NCBI GenBank assembly: GCA_963589005.1
Contig: CAVAJR010000001.1
Location: forward strand, 62,001-126,000
DNA from: RGIG5612 sp963589005
GTDB taxonomy: Bacteria > Bacillota > Clostridia > Lachnospirales > Lachnospiraceae
Direction: 5' to 3'
Length of the DNA: 64,000 bases
In this document: positions 44,227 through 52,620 of the stretch, piece by piece
Layout of the letters: the number at the start of each line of letters is the position of its first letter
How positions within the stretch are numbered: position 1 is the first letter of the stretch
Made by a program: the position numbers and the translations under genes
Notes under the pieces: generated by a model
The model's database searches: none
The model's input: only the letters and a program-made list of their open reading frames with translations
Told to the model about the DNA's origin: nothing

Positions 44227-44741
44227 TTCAACACCTCCTCGTGCGTTTTGGATAGTGTAATACACTTCCGATGATTACATCATACTACAATAATGCAATT
44301 AAAAATGATATGAGCGAATTGACTAAAAATATGACAAAAATCAGGAAAATCGCCAGTTCAAGGCATTTCATCGGCAAGGTATGGTACAGTTTCAACAAGT
44401 ACATTGCACACTGCATGATAAAAATGATATATTCACTTTGCGTGTAATATATATTGATATAAAATTACTATGCGCATTATGGAGAACATTACTAATGGTT
44501 AAAAACAATTTTAAAAAAGAAATAAAGATAAAATGCCTGGAATAGGACACCACGGCTGGATAAATGATGAGCGTATGATGATTACCTGCTGCAATGACGT
44601 GACAAGACCAGTCATATTCAAAAGTAGAAAGAATCGACATGCCGGAGAGTAAAGAAGAAAAGCAGCGGCTTGAGAGGCAGAACTTCAAGAACAATGCGGA
44701 GGATGCTTGTACGGAACGGAATTTATGGAGGAAATTGTAAA
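44227..44741. other. Intergenic stretch with remnant small frames
   Basis: About 515 nt. The part next to 44226 holds the leader and promoter area of the SH3 gene. Two short plus-strand frames could be relics: 44533-44652 (39 codons, GHHGWINDERMM...) and 44639-44740 (33 codons, MPESKEEKQRLERQ...). Neither is recognised, and they overlap in different frames. I infer a decayed gene. Confidence 0.45.
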
Positions 44742-45263
44742 ATGGAAATATATCGAATTACACAATCGAATGACCCCTTATACCAACAGGCCATTGATCT
44801 TTACAAAATCAGTTTTCCAGCCCACGAACAACGCGAAAAAAATTCACAGCGTCACATTTTACAGCATGATGCCTATCATTTTGATGTTATTTGCGACAAT
44901 GGAGTATTTGTGGGTGAAATACTGTATTGGGATGTTGGGGGCGCTTTTTATATTGAACATTTCTGCATTTTGCCGTCCCAGCGGAACAAGCACTATGGGC
45001 AAAAGATACTGAAAGCCTATCAAGCAACTCCTTTGATCCTTGAAATAGACCCGCCCGTGGACGCAATATCCATTCGCCGAAAGGGATTTTATGAACGCTG
45101 TGGATTTGTGGAAAATCCATATTCTCACATCCATCCTGCCTATCATCGCGGCAATGCGGGACATGAACTTGTTATTATGAGTTCACCGAAAATGCTGGAT
45201 CAGGACCAATACGAACATTTTAACCACTATTTGCTGGACATTGTCATGAAGAATGTATATTGA
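44742..45263 (+). CDS. GNAT family N-acetyltransferase
   Basis: A 173-aa acetyltransferase of the GNAT fold. The acetyl-CoA loop appears as LPSQRNKHYGQKIL (about 83-96; the usual form is Q/RxxGxG/A) and the C-terminal part has the FYERCGF strand typical of GNATs. Substrate unknown. GGAGG precedes the ATG at 44742; the frame opens at 44670. Codon use (GCCCAC, CGCGAA, AACGCG) differs from the flanking genes, and the gene sits alone in decayed sequence next to a tRNA gene, which suggests acquisition by transfer. Confidence 0.8.
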   Translation: MEIYRITQSNDPLYQQAIDLYKISFPAHEQREKNSQRHILQHDAYHFDVICDNGVFVGEILYWDVGGAFYIEHFCILPSQRNKHYGQKILKAYQATPLILEIDPPVDAISIRRKGFYERCGFVENPYSHIHPAYHRGNAGHELVIMSSPKMLDQDQYEHFNHYLLDIVMKNVY

Positions 45264-45418
45264 CAAATTTGATCTTGGCGTATCAGTGACAGATACATAT
45301 GAAGTGAAGAGAGTAGACTATGATTTCTTTACGGAGGAGTAATTGGATTTTGTAGAAATGAGAATGGCAGAAAGAACGAAAAAACGATTACAGGATACTC
45401 TGACTGCAGATAATTAAT
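45254..45418 (+). pseudogene. Possible gene relic after the GNAT gene
   Basis: A short frame (MYIDKFDLGVSV...YDFFTEE, stop at about 45343) is followed in another frame by ...MRMAERTKKRLQDTL. Both look protein-like but are not recognised and do not form one intact gene. Low confidence. Confidence 0.3.
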
Positions 45419-45424
45419 CTAAAT

Positions 45425-45465
45425 AAAAAAACGGGAAAAACCGCTATCTTAAGCGATTCTTCCCG
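45425..45465 (-). terminator. Terminator of the tRNA-Thr gene
   Basis: On the minus strand CGGGAAGAATCGCTT and AAGCGG-type arms (45465-45432) form a stem that is followed by a run of seven T's (45431-45425). Confidence 0.85.
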
Positions 45466-45477
45466 ATAAAACAGACA

Positions 45478-45550
45478 AGCCACAGGCCGGACTCGGACCG
45501 GCTACCTCATCATTACGAGTGATGCGCTCTGCCTGGTGAGCTACAGTGGC
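45478..45550 (-). tRNA. tRNA-Thr (CGT anticodon), atypical
   Basis: Reading the minus strand, a 73-nt cloverleaf fits exact tRNA numbering: D stem GCTC/GAGC, anticodon stem CATCA/TGATG with loop CTCGTAA (anticodon CGT at 34-36), T stem GCCGG/CCGGC. No CCA is encoded. Two oddities: acceptor pair 6:67 is T-T, and position 55 in the T loop is C (TCCGAGT) instead of the near-universal T. It may be active but weak, or in decay. Its own terminator follows. Confidence 0.85.
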
Positions 45551-45619
45551 AAGTGCCGTATAAAGTTAGCATATTTTAAGAACGATTTCAACAATTAAAT
45601 TTACATAGCATAATGCTGC

Positions 45620-45725
45620 AGGTTACTCTGCGCCGTGAACCTCGGCGTGCAGCCACTGCTCGAAAACGCCTTCGCTGATTGTTTTCTCGCAGTGGACTGC
45701 GCCGTCCCGGTACGCAGAGCAACCT
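45620..45725 (+). repeat. Dispersed inverted repeat, copy E (longest arms)
   Basis: Full-length copy. The outer arm AGGTTACTCTGCG (45620-45632) pairs with CGCAGAGCAACCT (45713-45725) at 12 of 13 positions; inner arms CAGCCACTG/CAGTGGACTG (one extra A) and GAAAAC/GTTTTC match the family. It lies between the tRNA-Thr gene and the end of thrH, ten nt past the thrH stop side. Confidence 0.85.
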
Positions 45726-45734
45726 GGCATCATA

Positions 45735-46343
45735 CTACAGTGCGTTTTTAATAGCCGCAAGCAGCTCACTATATTCCTCAAATGCCGGATACTGCGGATA
45801 ATCTTTTTTGATCTGTTCTGTAGTTCTGAATAAGAATCCCGCCTTGCTGGCCTGGATCATACCCAGGTCATTGAAACTGTCACCGCTTGCTATTGTTTCA
45901 AAACCAATAGACTGTAATGCCTTAACAGTTGACAGCTTAGAGTTAGCAATACGCATACGAAATCCTGTAATCTCACCGTTTTCTGCAACTTCAAGAGTAT
46001 TGCAGAATATTGTCGGCATGCCCAGTTTCTTGATAAGCGGTCCGGCAAATTGTGTAAATGTATCGCTTAAAATAATAACCTGTGTAACAGAACGAAGCTC
46101 ATCTAAGAATTCTTTAGCTCCCGACATAGGCTCTATCTGAGCAATGGTTTCCTGAATCTCTTTAAGACCGAGGCCATGTTTTCTAAGGATCTGAAGTCTC
46201 CAATCCATAAGTTTATTATAATCCGGTTCGTCCCTGGTTGTACGTTTAAGCTCCGGAATGCCACTTGCTTCAGCAAATGCAACCCATATTTCAGGAACCA
46301 GTACACCTTCCATATCCAGACAAACAATATTCATATCTGCCAT
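45735..46343 (-). CDS. thrH: ThrH: phosphoserine phosphatase / homoserine phosphotransferase
   Basis: A 202-aa HAD-superfamily enzyme. ThrH was described in Pseudomonas as having phosphoserine phosphatase and phosphoserine:homoserine phosphotransferase activity. Marks are the nucleophile motif CLDMEGVLVPEIW (D10 and E12), TTRDEPDY, ILSDTFTQF (motif II) and GDSFNDLGM (motif IV). GGAGG precedes the ATG at 46343; the frame opens at 46367. It could deliver O-phosphohomoserine to threonine synthase (thrC at 0.8 kb). No homoserine kinase gene is in the window, though one may exist elsewhere. Confidence 0.93.
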   Translation of the reverse strand: MADMNIVCLDMEGVLVPEIWVAFAEASGIPELKRTTRDEPDYNKLMDWRLQILRKHGLGLKEIQETIAQIEPMSGAKEFLDELRSVTQVIILSDTFTQFAGPLIKKLGMPTIFCNTLEVAENGEITGFRMRIANSKLSTVKALQSIGFETIASGDSFNDLGMIQASKAGFLFRTTEQIKKDYPQYPAFEEYSELLAAIKNAL

Positions 46344-46367
46344 AAAAACCTCCTCCAGACGGTTCAT

Positions 46368-46772
46368 AAATTAAATAACATGCGGATAAATTTACCACAT
46401 TTATCTGTCATTCACAATGTTTAAAAAACAATAATAACGATAATGAATGTTGTGATGAAAGAAAGAGCGGTAAGGCATGATGAATCATGACAGTATCATA
46501 TAGACATATGAATTAATGAAAATAGCTGTAAGTATAATAAGACTACGGGTACGATACTAAATCAAGGACAATCATTAAAATGCGCATAAAAGACTCGGAA
46601 CCAGTTTACCTGATTTTGTGGCTGAATTGCCGTATATAATGTATGATAAGTAAGCCGTGAAGCTGCAGGTCGCGATCCCACAGAAAAATATATAAGGTCA
46701 CATTTTGCGACCTCATACGAGGAAGGCAATAAACAGCGAACTGCAGTCAGATTTGCAAGAAATGAGATACAC
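46368..46772. other. Intergenic region upstream of thrH and the TIGR01212 gene
   Basis: About 400 nt between divergent genes. It includes TATAAT at 46635-46640 and, downstream, an inverted repeat AGGTCGC (46667-46673) / GCGACCT (46707-46713) in the likely leader of the plus-strand gene. No gene or known RNA motif recognised. Confidence 0.5.
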
Positions 46773-47684
46773 ATGAACGAGAATAGATATAATTCACTGA
46801 ATGCATATTTGCGGAATGAATACGGTGAAAAGATTTATAAATTGGCATTGGTCGGCGGGACCAGCTGTCCTAACAGGGACGGAACGAAGGGATATGGCGG
46901 ATGCATATTCTGTGGCGAGGGAAGTGCAAGCTTCGCAGCGAGATCAATTGATGAAGCTATAGCCAGACTGAAAAATAAAAATACCGGAAACAGATATATT
47001 GCATATTTTCAGAGCTATACCAGTACATACAAGATAACATCGGAATTAAAAGAACGATTCCTGGAGGCGGCAAGGGATGCAAGAGTGGCAATAGTTTCTA
47101 TAGCTACAAGACCGGACTGCCTGGACGAAGCCGCCCTGGAAATGTTAAGAGAACTAAAAAGGATCAAACCGGTCTGGGTAGAACTGGGGCTTCAGACCAG
47201 TCATGGGGAAACAGCAGAACTTATTAATCGAGGATATCCGCTGCAGGTATTTGAGGAGGCTGTTAAGAAACTGAATGCTCTGGGTGCAGAGATTATCGTT
47301 CATCTGATACTGGGACTTCCGGGAGAGTCGCAAGAGGATATTATAGAAACTGTGCGTTATATAAATTCGCAGAATATTCAAGGTGTGAAGTTTCAGCTGC
47401 TTCACATACTAGAACATACAAGGATGGCACAGATGTATAGGGAAGGACAGCTCCGATGGCCGCAGACCGGTAACAGATATCCCCTTTCATTGAATGAATA
47501 TGCTGATCTTGTATGCAAATGCCTTGATAATCTGCGCAGTGATATAACAGTTCACCGCTTAACAGGCGACGGCATTAAGAGGGATCTGATCGAACCTAAG
47601 TGGAGCGGCGATAAAAAGAAGGTATTGAATACCATAACAAGGCGCATGGAAGAATTGAATGTTATGCAGGGCAAATATGTATAA
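46773..47684 (+). CDS. TIGR01212 family radical SAM protein (YhcC-like)
   Basis: A 303-aa radical SAM protein of the TIGR01212 family. The cluster motif lies in TSCPNRDGTKGYGGCIFCGEG, where the first Cys is spaced further from the CxxC than in standard CxxxCxxC, a mark of this family. Also typical: IAYFQSYTSTY, VELGLQTSH and HLILGLPGE. Distant relatives act in tRNA or other modification; the reaction here is unknown. The ribosome binding site is weak (TGAGAT). It stands alone. Confidence 0.88.
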   Translation: MNENRYNSLNAYLRNEYGEKIYKLALVGGTSCPNRDGTKGYGGCIFCGEGSASFAARSIDEAIARLKNKNTGNRYIAYFQSYTSTYKITSELKERFLEAARDARVAIVSIATRPDCLDEAALEMLRELKRIKPVWVELGLQTSHGETAELINRGYPLQVFEEAVKKLNALGAEIIVHLILGLPGESQEDIIETVRYINSQNIQGVKFQLLHILEHTRMAQMYREGQLRWPQTGNRYPLSLNEYADLVCKCLDNLRSDITVHRLTGDGIKRDLIEPKWSGDKKKVLNTITRRMEELNVMQGKYV

Positions 47685-47896
47685 ATAAAATACAAAATCC
47701 GAAAGAAAAAAGTAGATTCTGTAATGAATATATAGCTTCTGTAAAATGTCCTCGAAACCTCAGTAAACTCTATTGCCACCGGGAAAATGCAATGATATAG
47801 TGCCGAACGTAAACTGGAAAATGAAATGGGCCCAATCTTCTTTTCAGAATACTTAATACTTATATTTAGGTTTTATGACAGACAAAGGAGTCAAAA

Positions 47897-49513
47897 ATGA
47901 AAAGAAAATACGTTTCTGCATTAGTAGCAGTATTTGCATTGGCATCTGTATGTTCACCGGCATACGCAGCTACAAGCCATTACAATGACAGCACAGTAAC
48001 AGGTGCTGAATCAGGCTGGAGCGAGTGGGAAGCTGGCTGGGAGGAAACATCAGCAGATTATACTAAGGTGTCTATTACACCAGGTGCAGATGAGACACAG
48101 CTGAACTTTGCATGGTACAGCGTAAAGGAAGAAAGTGCAGCAACACCGATTGTACATTTTGGTACAGACAAGGACAATCTTGAGACATTTGAAGGAACAT
48201 ATGGTGATGTAAATCAGGAACTTACAGGCGATACAGCTTATGAATACAATCACGTTACTGTAACAGGTCTTGAGGCAAATACAACATATTACTACACTGT
48301 TGAGAAGAACGGTGAGCAGACAGAGATCTGCGAATATACAACTCAGAATTTTGATACAGTAAAAATCCTTTATGTAGGTGACCCGCAGATTGGCGCATCT
48401 AAAGGACAGCCGACAAGCACAGGCGCACAGCTGACCAATGAGTCAGGTGCAGCCAATACTGCAGCAGAAAACGATGGATTTGCATGGAATCGTACATTAA
48501 ATATGGCAATTACTGAAAATCCGGATCTTAACTTCATTATTTCAGCAGGCGACCAGGTTAACAAAACAGGTTCCCCTAAGGAAGAGGAATATGCAGCTTA
48601 TCTTAGCTCAGGAGTTCTCTCAGGTCTTGCTTGTGCAACAACAATCGGTAACCACGATTCCTTGAATGAAGACTATTTCTATCATTTCTATAATCCAAAT
48701 GCTACTGAAAACGGACTCACAACAGCAGGTGGAGATTACTACTACAGCTACGGCTCAGGACTTTTCATTGTTCTTAATACAAACAACTACAATGTAGCTG
48801 AGCATCAGAATACAATCGAGGAAGCTGTAGCAGCTTATCCGGACGCAGCATGGAGAGTTGTAACTATCCATCAGGACATTTATGGTTCAGGACTTGACCA
48901 CTCTGAAACAGACGGCATGATCCTTCGTACACAGCTGACACCTGTATTTGATGCAAATGACATCGATGTAGTGCTTCAGGGACATGATCATACATACAGC
49001 AGAACCAAACTTCTCTATGGTGATGGACAGACACATGGCAGCTATGAGTTTAAGCTCAATGATGAGGGCACAGATTATGACTGGGCTAATGCATCAGATG
49101 TAACAACAGGTGAGAAGATCGCTCTTTATCCGGAGGATGGCGATACAGAAGCAGCTGAAGCACTTGCAGCATTCCAGGAAGATAACAAATGTTATACAAT
49201 TGAGGATGTGGAAGGCAACACAGTTACAAATCCACAGGGTATCCTGTATATGACAGCTAACTCAGCTTCAGGTTCTAAGTACTATGAGCTTCTCTCTACA
49301 CAGCAGGATTATGTTGCAGCCCGCAGCCAGAACTGGCTTCCAAGCTATTCAGTAATCACAATGACAGAGGATACATTCAGTATCGATACATATCAGATTA
49401 CAGATGAGGGCACTGTTGAATCAATCGACGAAACCTTCACAATTGTTAAGACAGCTTCTGATGAAGCATCTGCAGACACCACAGATGCAGCAGCAGAAGA
49501 AGCTGCAAAATAA
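47897..49513 (+). CDS. Secreted purple acid phosphatase-like metallophosphoesterase
   Basis: A 538-aa exported phosphoesterase. A signal peptide (1-24, ending AYAAT) leads to an N-terminal fibronectin-like purple acid phosphatase domain (about 50-150, LEANTTYYYTV) and a metallophosphatase domain (about 155-400). Dinuclear metal ligands are visible: VGDPQ, SAGDQVN, IGNHDS, VTIHQ and QGHDHTYSR. The tail is Ala/Asp/Glu-rich, without an LPXTG motif or hydrophobic anchor. AAGGAG precedes the ATG. The substrate is unknown; extracellular phosphate esters are likely by family. It is 18 nt before yibE/F. Confidence 0.9.
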   Translation: MKRKYVSALVAVFALASVCSPAYAATSHYNDSTVTGAESGWSEWEAGWEETSADYTKVSITPGADETQLNFAWYSVKEESAATPIVHFGTDKDNLETFEGTYGDVNQELTGDTAYEYNHVTVTGLEANTTYYYTVEKNGEQTEICEYTTQNFDTVKILYVGDPQIGASKGQPTSTGAQLTNESGAANTAAENDGFAWNRTLNMAITENPDLNFIISAGDQVNKTGSPKEEEYAAYLSSGVLSGLACATTIGNHDSLNEDYFYHFYNPNATENGLTTAGGDYYYSYGSGLFIVLNTNNYNVAEHQNTIEEAVAAYPDAAWRVVTIHQDIYGSGLDHSETDGMILRTQLTPVFDANDIDVVLQGHDHTYSRTKLLYGDGQTHGSYEFKLNDEGTDYDWANASDVTTGEKIALYPEDGDTEAAEALAAFQEDNKCYTIEDVEGNTVTNPQGILYMTANSASGSKYYELLSTQQDYVAARSQNWLPSYSVITMTEDTFSIDTYQITDEGTVESIDETFTIVKTASDEASADTTDAAAEEAAK

Positions 49514-49531
49514 GGATTATTCAGAAAATAA

Positions 49532-50731
49532 ATGAGGAATAATTCTTCCACCGGACTGCTTTTAAGGAAAAAAGCAGTCCGGTACATTATTTTACTTCTG
49601 CTTATCTGTGCGTTTATTGTCTTTGTTGTAAAATTAAATCAAGTACAAAAGACGGAATTGGTGGTCCGCACAGGGCAGACATTTGAAAAAGGTGTTGTAA
49701 CAGAGATCATCCGGGATAATCTGGATGCAAGCGGCAGCAGGGTGGGAGAGCAGAGAGTTAAGGTCAGAATGACTACCGGCGAATTGGCCGGCGAAGAAGT
49801 CGAGATGACCAGCAGCTCAGGATATCTGTTTGGTGCAGGATGTACCGTTGGAATGAAGGTAATCGTAATGCAGAGCGTTGCAGGCGAGACAACGATTTCC
49901 AGTGTATATTCTCAGGACAGAGAATGGGTAATATATATATTTGCCGGACTGTATCTGCTGGCACTGTGCGTAATTGGCGGAAAACAGGGCATAAAGGGAT
50001 GTCTGGGTCTGGTATTTACATTCTTCTGCGTAATATTTGTTTATCTTCCGCTTGTTTATTTACATGCTTCACCATTTTGGTCAGCGGTTTTTATCTGCTT
50101 TATAACAACACTTGTAACAATGTACTTGATCGGCGGTTCGACGAAGAAAACTATTGCCGCTACGCTGGGAACATTGGCAGGAGTTGTACTGGCAGGAATT
50201 GCTGCATGGTGCTTTAGTAAGGCCTCAGGAATTACAGGCTATAATGTTTCTGATATAGAGACACTAATGACTCTGTGGAACACAAATGGAATACAGGTAG
50301 GAGGCTTATTGTTCTCAGGTTTATTGATCTCCTGTCTTGGTGCAGTTATGGATGTGGCGATGTCAGTCAGCAGTTCCATAGATGAGATCTATAAGCAAAA
50401 TCCGAGATTGTCACGAAATGAATTGTTCAGAGCGGGACTGAGGGTAGGCCGAGATATGATGGGTACGGACAGCAATACTCTTATCCTTGCATTTGCAGGT
50501 GGCAGCGTAAGCACGTTATTGTTAGATTATGCCTACGATCTTCCGTACCAGCAGATTATTAATTCCAACAATATAGGAATTGCGATCATGCAGGGGCTGG
50601 CGGGAAGCTTCGGTGTGGTATTGTCGGTACCGCTGACAGTGCTTATATGTGCATTCTTATATCACAGAAAATCTGCCAATACAGAAATTCAGGAGAATAC
50701 AATAGAACAAACATCCTCTGAGCAGGCGTAG
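49532..50731 (+). CDS. YibE/F family membrane protein
   Basis: A 399-aa membrane protein with one N-terminal helix (about 17-36), an extracellular beta-rich part (about 45-125) and six or seven further helices (about 128-380). SCLGAVMDVAMSVSSS and RAGLRVGRDMMGTDSNTLILAFAG are the YibE/F family marks. The function is not established. The cytoplasmic end is Glu/Thr-rich. It follows the phosphatase gene by 18 nt with only a weak ribosome binding site, so the two are probably cotranscribed. Confidence 0.9.
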   Translation: MRNNSSTGLLLRKKAVRYIILLLLICAFIVFVVKLNQVQKTELVVRTGQTFEKGVVTEIIRDNLDASGSRVGEQRVKVRMTTGELAGEEVEMTSSSGYLFGAGCTVGMKVIVMQSVAGETTISSVYSQDREWVIYIFAGLYLLALCVIGGKQGIKGCLGLVFTFFCVIFVYLPLVYLHASPFWSAVFICFITTLVTMYLIGGSTKKTIAATLGTLAGVVLAGIAAWCFSKASGITGYNVSDIETLMTLWNTNGIQVGGLLFSGLLISCLGAVMDVAMSVSSSIDEIYKQNPRLSRNELFRAGLRVGRDMMGTDSNTLILAFAGGSVSTLLLDYAYDLPYQQIINSNNIGIAIMQGLAGSFGVVLSVPLTVLICAFLYHRKSANTEIQENTIEQTSSEQA

Positions 50732-50814
50732 GGTCTGCCGGGGGATGTTCTTCTATGTGCCGCTGAAATTTGATCCTTGCATGAGAATATGCGCTGTGAT
50801 TTAATATTGGTCGT

Positions 50815-50832
50815 GATGCGCCGTCCCGACAT
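50815..50832 (+). repeat. Dispersed inverted repeat, relic beside copy F
   Basis: GATGCGCCGTCCCGACATG closely matches the right end of the repeat family, but no left half is visible. It lies about 20 nt before the full copy F. Confidence 0.4.
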
Positions 50833-50852
50833 GAACGCAGATGTAAATTACA

Positions 50853-50939
50853 GCGTGCCGTGAACTTTGGTGTGCAGCCACTGTTTGAAAAGGCTTGCAC
50901 CGACGTTTTCTCACAGTGGTATGCGCCGTCTTGGCATGC
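50853..50939 (+). repeat. Dispersed inverted repeat, copy F
   Basis: Full-length copy. Outer arms GCGTGCC (50853-50859) and GGCATGC (50933-50939) pair with one wobble; inner arms GCCACTGT/ACAGTGG and GAAAA/TTTTC pair. It is in the yibE/F to methyltransferase gap, same strand as the other copies. Confidence 0.8.
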
Positions 50940-51037
50940 AAATAAATACAGATTCATTGCGAGTCAGAACGACGTACGTGTAAATATACTTTAAGCTCGG
51001 CTTTAATAACGGCGAAGATAGAAATGCAGGTCTACAG

Positions 51038-52309
51038 ATGGAAAATAATACTATAGTAACACTGAAAAAAGGTGAGGGCCGCACGGTCAAGGCGGGAGGA
51101 GCCTGGATATATGATAATGAGATAGAGACAATAACCGGTACATTTAAGAATGGAAGCATAGTGCGAGTTCATGACTTCGACGGATATCCCATGGGTATGG
51201 GATTTATAAATCAAAATTCCAAAATAAGAGTCCGCATGCTCACCAGGAATGAAACAGATATAGACCGAAACTTCCTTATGAAACGCGTCAGAGCTGCCTG
51301 GGATTACAGAAAGACTGTTATGTATGGCGGAAATGACAGCATTTGCCATAATGAGCAGACACCGGGGATCGGCAATACTTCCAGAAGGGATCTTAATTGC
51401 TGCAGGATTATATTCGGAGAGGCTGACAGACTGCCAGGACTGGTTGTTGACAAATACAATGACGTGCTGGTGATTGAATGTCTGGCTCTGGGCATGGATA
51501 AGCTGAAACAGGAGGTCTTGTCCTGCCTTATACAGGTGCTGGCAGAGGATGGCATCAAAATAAGGGGAATTTATGAGCGTTCTGATGCTCCCGTAAGGAA
51601 AAAGGAAGGACTTGAGCCATATAAGGGATTTATCGGACCGGAATTTGATACAAATGTAGAGATAATCGAAAACGGCATCAGATATATGGTTGATGTAGTA
51701 AACGGCCAGAAAACGGGCTTCTTCCTGGATCAGAAATATAACAGGCTGGCCATGCAGCGTATATGCAGCGGCAAGAGCAGAGTCCTTGACTGTTTTACGC
51801 ATATGGGAACATTTGCATTAAATGCAGGGCTGGCGGGAGCTAAGGAGGTAACCGGACTTGATATCTCAGAATATGCGGTAAATCAGGCAAATAAAAATGC
51901 CCTAAGAAACGGTCTTGACAGCACGGTGCATTTCCGCATGGCAAATGTGCTTGATGAACTGCCGCACCTGTATGATGCCGGTGAGAGATACGATGTGGTT
52001 ATTCTTGATCCTCCTGCATTTACCAAGTCAAGGGAGGCAACAAAAAATGCCATAAGAGGCTACAGAGAGATTAACATGAAGGGTCTTAAACTTGTCAATG
52101 ACGGCGGCTATCTGGCTACATGCTCATGCTCTCATTTTATGACGCAGGAACTGTTCACGAAGATAATAGGACAGGCCGCACAGAGCACCCACAAGAGGTT
52201 AAGGCAGGTTGAATTCAGAACCCAGGCTCCGGATCATCCGATACTTTGGGCTGCTGATGAGAGCTATTATCTTAAATTCTATATCTTCCAGGTTGAAGAT
52301 GAACGGTAG
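51038..52309 (+). CDS. Class I SAM-dependent rRNA methyltransferase (RlmI-like)
   Basis: A 423-aa methyltransferase related to RlmI, which makes m5C in 23S rRNA. The N-terminal PUA domain (about 1-75) is followed by a central EEHEE-like domain and a Rossmann methyltransferase domain: VLDCFTHMGTFAL (SAM loop, about 250-262), GLDISEYAVNQA, and the VILDPPAF catalytic motif (about 325-332) with CSCSHF near the end, which holds the expected catalytic Cys. The target nucleotide is inferred from family only. The ribosome binding site is weak. Confidence 0.88.
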   Translation: MENNTIVTLKKGEGRTVKAGGAWIYDNEIETITGTFKNGSIVRVHDFDGYPMGMGFINQNSKIRVRMLTRNETDIDRNFLMKRVRAAWDYRKTVMYGGNDSICHNEQTPGIGNTSRRDLNCCRIIFGEADRLPGLVVDKYNDVLVIECLALGMDKLKQEVLSCLIQVLAEDGIKIRGIYERSDAPVRKKEGLEPYKGFIGPEFDTNVEIIENGIRYMVDVVNGQKTGFFLDQKYNRLAMQRICSGKSRVLDCFTHMGTFALNAGLAGAKEVTGLDISEYAVNQANKNALRNGLDSTVHFRMANVLDELPHLYDAGERYDVVILDPPAFTKSREATKNAIRGYREINMKGLKLVNDGGYLATCSCSHFMTQELFTKIIGQAAQSTHKRLRQVEFRTQAPDHPILWAADESYYLKFYIFQVEDER

Positions 52310-52370
52310 GAGCGGCGCTGCATTGCTGTACGAAGGATTATGAATATAAGTTGGTGACCATAATGCAGAC

Positions 52371-52436
52371 GGATGCGGCCACTACTCGAAACGCCTATGT
52401 TGATTGTTTTCTTGCAGAGACTGAAGTCATTCTGGC
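52371..52436 (+). repeat. Dispersed inverted repeat, decayed copy G
   Basis: GATGCGGCCACT, then CTCGAAACGCC, TTGATTGTTTTCTTGCAG and TTCTGGC follow the family order with several changes. The arms no longer pair well, and the left outer arm is not recognisable. Confidence 0.55.
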
Positions 52437-52505
52437 CTATAGATAATGCTGTGATATGGCTTGCAAAAGCACCAAGTTCAGAATGATTAAACCAAATAAT
52501 TATAT

Positions 52506-52524
52506 CTATCAAACAAATTGATAG
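52506..52524 (+). promoter_or_regulatory. Candidate operator ahead of the ABC importer operon
   Basis: CTATCAA (52506-52512) and TTGATAG (52518-52524) form a perfect 7-bp inverted repeat with a 5-nt spacer, 4 nt before the -35. The size suits a dimeric repressor. The regulator is unknown. Confidence 0.55.
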
Positions 52525-52528
52525 TGTG

Positions 52529-52557
52529 TTGACATTAATCTGCTGAGCGTTTAAACT
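52529..52557 (+). promoter_or_regulatory. Promoter of the ABC importer operon
   Basis: TTGACA (52529-52534), 17-nt spacer, TAAACT (52552-52557), about 64 nt before the start codon. Confidence 0.75.
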
Positions 52558-52620
52558 GCACCCCATGAAAGCTTTGACACGATGATGATCGATAATTTAA
52601 AGCTATGGAGGGATATGATA

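Noticed and set aside
46651..46690. GCCGTGAAGCTGCAGG segment as another repeat copy
   Set aside because: Only a short match to the left strand; arms and loop are absent.
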